From assembly GCF_000208865.1 (NCBI RefSeq), contig NC_018398.1, positions 5,232,710 through 5,296,709 of the forward strand: a DNA stretch of 64,000 nucleotides, given 5' to 3'. The translations under genes and the position numbers were made by a program. The notes beneath the pieces are model-generated. The model saw only the letters and a list, made by a program, of their open reading frames with translations. It had not been told where the DNA came from and did not search any database. Positions 59,417 through 64,000 of the stretch are shown in pieces. Position 1 is the stretch's first letter. Every line of letters starts with the position of its first letter. This stretch comes from Neospora caninum Liverpool. Its lineage: Eukaryota; Apicomplexa; Conoidasida; Eucoccidiorida; Sarcocystidae.

Positions 59417-62400
59417 TCACAGAAGCCCGTCCGTCAGCAACACACACTCGTCGTCACTCCCTTGGCGATTCGCTTCGCCCCTGGTGCGCGACTGCGCTGG
59501 AGACGCCGAATTAGGACTCGACGAAGTCGATGTGTTACGAACAAGGCGTCGCTCTACGGAATCTTTGCGCCGCTCAGATCCCGAAGAGACAACCGAAGAT
59601 CCTTTCCCTGAAAACGGACATCCCCGCACACACGCAGTTGCAGGAGTAAAGAATGCCACGTCAGGAAGGTCGAAGAGCTGTCACACAATCCATACACTGC
59701 ACAAGGTCCCCGCTCGAATACAAGATCAAAGAGTAAGACGGCCACGCACGGAATAGCCCGTCAAAAAAACGGTGTGAGTGCGCGGTCTGTCGACGCGGCT
59801 GTGCGTTGTTCCATCGCTGTTGCCCACCCCAAATTCTTGCAAAGCGCGGCAACCGTTCGGAAAGGGTTCGCAAACCCCCCAGGATCGAGGGGGAGTGGCT
59901 GAGTCGTCCCGGCCAGGACAGGACACCGCAGCTGTGCTGTGGACTTCCACGAATCAGTTCCAGATCGCCGAGGGGTTTTTCCGCATGTTTCCTCCACCCC
60001 TACCTCTTCTTTCCCAGTTCCCATTTGTGTGTGCTCAACAAAAGGCTTATAGATAGGCACAGACGCACAGAAAATTGAGGTAGAACGCAGTTCCCAGCGG
60101 TTCGAGCACACACCGTAGACGGCGGGCATGGCTCAAACTTGTTGGCCCGCTCCGTTCCCACTCCACCTCCAAGCCTCTCCACTTACCTGCCGCACTTCCA
60201 GCGGCTCTCCCGTGCGACTCAGAGCCGCCTCCCCGCACGCGGCGCATCTCCGGCGTCTGCGCCAGTCGACAGATCTTTTGAATCTCCTTGCTCGCTGTAC
60301 TGACACTCGAGCTCCGCCGCCCAGACGGCAGGCCGATGGCGGAGCCGCCGCTGCTTCCACTTCGCCCCGTCCGGCGGAGGACCACGGCCGCCGCGCGAGC
60401 GGCTGCTAGTCGGCACCGAGGCGATCCTTGGTCAGCTGCGCCGAGCAGCTGCTGGTGCTTCAGTTGTTTCTGCCGAACGCGCGCAGTCGCGCGGTCCTGG
60501 AGTTTCGCGAGCGCCTTTTCTCTCGGAAGAGGGTCTGGCATTTTGAACGTCGCGAGGTTCGCCGTGTTCGCCAGCCGCCCAGACGCCCCCGCGTACGAGT
60601 TCACCGGGCACGGCTCGAAGATCGATGAGTTCAAAAAGGGCGTTGACGGGCTTGCGGCGTCGAGGAGCGACGGACACAAAAGTTGTCCTGCGCCACACCA
60701 CAGAGACACGGGACCGGGAAGGACCGAACGTCGCAAAGCGCAAGCACTGCAGCCTCGAAAGCCAAGGAACCCCCGTCGTTACCGCCTTTTCCCCCCCCCC
60801 CACCCCCCCACAAATTCACTTCGGGCCTCCTCGGTCCGCCCGCTGGCTGTTCCTATCGAGGAACGCCCTCGCTGTCTTTCCGACCGCGAGGAGAGACGAG
60901 GCAGTGGTGACGAGAGCCGCCTTTGCGCCGACCCCTTCCATCCTCTCTGCTCCGCAACGCACGCGGGTCAGACTCACCCCAGGTGACTTTCGGAAGCTCG
61001 GAATCCCGGCTCGGCCCGTCGACCACGACGGGAAGGTCCACCTTGGCATGGCTGCCGGGGAGTGGACTTGGGCCGCAGGCCGCGATCAGCGCCTTCTCTT
61101 TTTCCTGCTCTCTTCGCTCCGCGGAAAACGCCGTTTCAGCCGCAACGGCCTCCAACGCTTTCCTCTGTTCTTCCGTCGCGGCGAGCTGTTGCTTCTTCTC
61201 GACTTGGAGAGAGTAAAGGGAGCGCTGGCGTTGCCTCTCGGAGGTCGAGTATCGCGTATTCGCATTGTTGATCTCGCCACTCCTCCGATTCAGCCTGCAA
61301 CGCAAGGGAGCGGCAGAAAAAAAACGAATAATGCCTTACCCAGTGGACACGGGGAATCCGCTGCGCAGTCCGCACGGCCCACGGACGAAAACACGCAAGC
61401 AGCACCTTTCCCGGCAACAGCCGGCATTCCCCGTGGCTACACGCCGCGACGCTCACACGGACGGGATTGCATCTCTCCGACAGCGCGGGGAACTGCGTAC
61501 ACGAGTGAACCTGTATGTTTGCGGCGCTCTTCGATTCACCGCGGCATGGCATCTTGAAAGCCCCTTCGGGACTGACCCGACGGGGTCGATCGGCAATTCG
61601 CTTCCACGACATGTGCATACGAGCCCAACCCGCGTGTGACTTCTTTTTGGCAAAACTCGGGTCCCAAACGGGGACTCACTCGTACGGCTGTCGATGCGGT
61701 TCCAGAGTGTCGAAGTTTTTGTAGTACAAATTGTTCCTCGAGGAGAGGAATCCAACCGCCAGTTGGTCAGTTCGTTCGCCAGCAACCGTTTTTCTCTGGA
61801 TTTCCACCATGCGTGCGTTGTGTTCCTCCTGAGTCACGTCGATCCACCTTTGACGCTTCTTCTTTTCCAAATTCTCAAGCTTCACTACATTCGAGAAGTT
61901 CCTGTTGTCCTCGCTGGTGTATCTGCTGAGAAACTTGTCGAGACGCAGCTCGGTTCGCACGCGATGCAGCTTGCCGCTCGGCCCCACAGGCACAATGATA
62001 TCTTCTCCTCTTCCCTCACCCGCCAGCGCTCTGCGTGGCGCATGCGGCGTCCCAGAAAACGTTGGAGTCTCGCCTCCTGGACTTCGCATCCACACGCCCG
62101 CCGAGGCGCTCGGTCCCGGACTCACTGGGAAGCTCTCAGCGTCCCGCTCCCTTTCTTCCCTGGCCCCTTCACTCGTCTCCGCCTCCCCGTCCGACACACT
62201 CTCCCTCCTCCGTCTCCGCCTCCGACGCTCTTCCTCTTTCGGCGACGGAGGACCGGCTTCTGCCTCTCCCTCGCCGCCGCCACTCTCCCTCGCTTGTTTC
62301 GATGCAGACGCAGCAACTTCCCGTTCGCCTCCTCGAGAAGACGCACACGGCGGTTCTTCTTCCGCCGACTCCCGCGCTTTCTTCGCAGACGCGCGGCTGT

Positions 62401-63927
62401 CGGAAGACGGGGGAAGCCTCTCTCTCTCCCGGCCGCGCAGTGGAGGCGAGCCGGTAGCTGTTTCCGTCGAAGACGCCGGAGGCCCTGGAGTGTGCAGGAA
62501 AGTCGAGGGAGAGGATCCCCAGTTCGTGTTTAAAGTTCCTTGCCGATTGACGACGCTTGCAGGCGTGAGAGCGCGAATGCGGTGAAGTAACTGAACCGCC
62601 CTGTGCACGTCATTCTGGCGTTCTGCCTGAGAACAAAAGATAGAGGCGAATCGAAAGAAACTGAAGTGCGGCTCTTCGGATATCCAGGAGAGCGCAGAAC
62701 ACACACTCGGCGCCTGCCTCCACAAGACCCGCAACGGAGAACACGCAGGCCTCGGAACCTTTAGCCTCGCGACCCGCTCGCCGGATGGCAGGATGCCGCC
62801 GCCGACAGATTCCAGCGCGGACCGGGTGCAGAGAGACTCGAGGCTTTTCCCGTGTCTCGCTCAGAGACATCTGTCGTCACTTTTGTTGTCAATGCCGGAC
62901 CTTAACGACGTGCACAGACGTACACGTGCAGGCGCTTTAGAGATGTCTCTCGAGGCAAACACCCACAGTGGGCGGCGCTCGGCCAGAGCATGCCACCGGG
63001 TAAGCAAACAAGAGCGTCTCTTCTTAAGTGCGCTGGTCATCACACAGAGGCCGGAGCTTCGCGTGCGGCAAGGGGTCGAGATCTGAGGTGGATCCCACTC
63101 GGCGTTTCGTCGTGTGCACTGGGGTAAAACACAGGCGTGAAACGTTCCTTCTGGAGAGGTCCCGCCAGCCAACGCCCCTTCCCGCAAAACGAAGGAGCCT
63201 TTGGGTGTGACAAGAGCCAACCGTGAAAGCGATCGCCAAAGCCAACCCCCGTTTCCCTTAACTCGCGAACGCATGCAAGCAGAGCCGTGCCTTCTTCCGC
63301 AGATGTCCCGTTCCTGTCCACGTGTCACCGCTACGTTCTCTTGCACGTTCTAGAGTGCGCCGTCGCGCGTACCTCCAGGAGCTGACTCAGCAGTTTGAGC
63401 ATGGGCAAATCCGGGTAGTAGTCCCGAGTGATGATGTGAGAGAGGGCCTGAGTGTATCTCTGCTGGTTCAAGGGAATGGCTGAAGACTCCGGCAGTCGGA
63501 AGGCGTTTTTGGCCCGTAAGAGAGAAAGTTGACTCGCGTGAAGCTTCAGCTCTGCAACGTCCCCGGCCACGGAAGGTGCCCACTGGTCTTTCTCGCCCCG
63601 CGGTCTCGCCACATCCACCGCTGACAAAGTCTTCGTGCTCGACACCAGTTCGGTCTTTGTTTGAGATGCCCGAGACGACCCACCCGTCATCTGGCCCCTC
63701 GGAGACGCCGACACGGAGCGCTGGGAACAGGTGTGGGCGGTCGCCAACGAGCTCTCGGTTTGGTGCGGGCCGACGCTCGCAGACTGCGCAGTCAGCACAT
63801 TTCGAGGAACCGAGAGGTCTTTCATCGCTGCAAAGTGTCTCAACTCAAGAGTGGACACGCCCTGGGCAAGCGCAGGAACGGACAAAAAACCGGCAACTGT
63901 GTGTACGGACAGCGCGTGGCGTAGCAT
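59417..63927 (-). CDS. ESS2: Splicing factor ESS-2 homologue (DGCR14/Es2 family), 5 exons
   Basis: Exons in coding order: 63927-63373, 62626-61680, 61294-60978, 60687-60187, 59607-59417. These give 2,511 nt and 836 residues, all GT-AG. ESS-2 proteins are nuclear and associate with late (C) spliceosomal complexes. Family landmarks appear in order: the N-terminal helix YTQALSHIITRDYYPDLPML, the signature LDKFLSRYTSEDNRNF (about 416-428), the NLYYKNFD segment, the NANTRYSTSERQRQRSLYSL region, VTWG followed by STPFLNSSIFEP (near 604-630), then FKMPDPLPREKALAKLQDRA and a Ser-rich tail. Human ESS2 has 476 residues. The excess is mostly a Ser/Arg/Glu-rich insert (about 215-400) between the first helix and the signature. 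The start may instead be the in-frame ATG at 63825. An upstream exon beyond the window cannot be excluded. Confidence 0.88.
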
Positions 63928-64000
63928 AGATACCGCGGTGCCGCCGTGAAGGGGACGGGCGGAGCCGCCGGAAAAAAGCGTTCGGCCTGTAAAACCTCAT

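Noticed and set aside
60288..61557. Plus-strand ORFs of 232 and 310 residues
   Set aside because: They are antisense to ESS2 exons 3 and 4 and have no motif, presequence or splice support.
61694..62585. Plus-strand ORFs of 226-279 residues rich in Ser/Arg/Pro
   Set aside because: They are antisense shadows of the Arg/Glu/Ser-rich ESS2 exon 2.
1..64000. tRNA, rRNA, CRISPR, IS element or organellar DNA insert
   Set aside because: No cloverleaf-compatible T-loop with matching arms, no rRNA-like conserved block, no regularly spaced direct repeats and no transposase frame were recognised by eye. A tRNAscan or Infernal run would be decisive.

Overview
The window reads as nuclear DNA of a tissue-cyst-forming coccidian (Apicomplexa, Sarcocystidae), most probably Toxoplasma gondii or a close relative such as Hammondia or Neospora. 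The reasons are many GT-AG introns of a few hundred bases, long low-complexity Ser/Arg/Glu/Pro stretches inside proteins, gene-rich DNA of fairly balanced composition broken by (TA)n microsatellites, and recognisable eukaryotic genes: histone H2B, a cytosolic-type tyrosyl-tRNA synthetase, the splicing factor ESS2, and a PPEF-like phosphatase. No rRNA, tRNA, CRISPR or bacterial-type element was recognised. I rebuilt exon models by hand from splice sites and reading phase. Seven multi-exon models close in frame from ATG to stop; an eighth (26,188-30,139) closes only across an unresolved junction. None has transcript support here. Layout, left to right: (1) 79-3,318 (-) a secreted, cysteine-rich oocyst-wall-like protein in seven exons; 3,440-4,273 (-) a signal-anchored protein. 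(2) 6,090-9,057 (+) a three-exon acidic protein with a WW-like N-terminus. (3) 11,231-20,558 (+) a 17-exon gene for a 1,035-residue protein joining a CAP-Gly domain, an IQ motif, a PPP-family Ser/Thr phosphatase and an EF-hand array. This is the most interesting object in the window. (4) 23,915-24,883 (-) an intronless disordered protein with an AKAP-like helix; 26,188-30,139 (+) a conserved-looking multi-exon protein I cannot name; 31,357-31,707 (+) intronless histone H2B. (5) 32,996-37,775 (-) tyrosyl-tRNA synthetase, with TA microsatellites in five of six introns, divergent from 39,129-40,532 (+), a mitochondrial LYR-type protein. (6) 41,963-50,652 (-) a 1,674-residue protein, probably mitochondrial. 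(7) 50,653-59,416 is gene-poor, with two small intronless secreted proteins (53,806-54,177 + and 56,889-57,470 -) that share N-terminal layout and histidine-rich tails, plus a weaker membrane-protein ORF. (8) 59,417-63,927 (-) ESS2. The genes do not form a pathway. They mix housekeeping functions (chromatin, translation, splicing, mitochondrial biogenesis) with lineage-specific secreted proteins.
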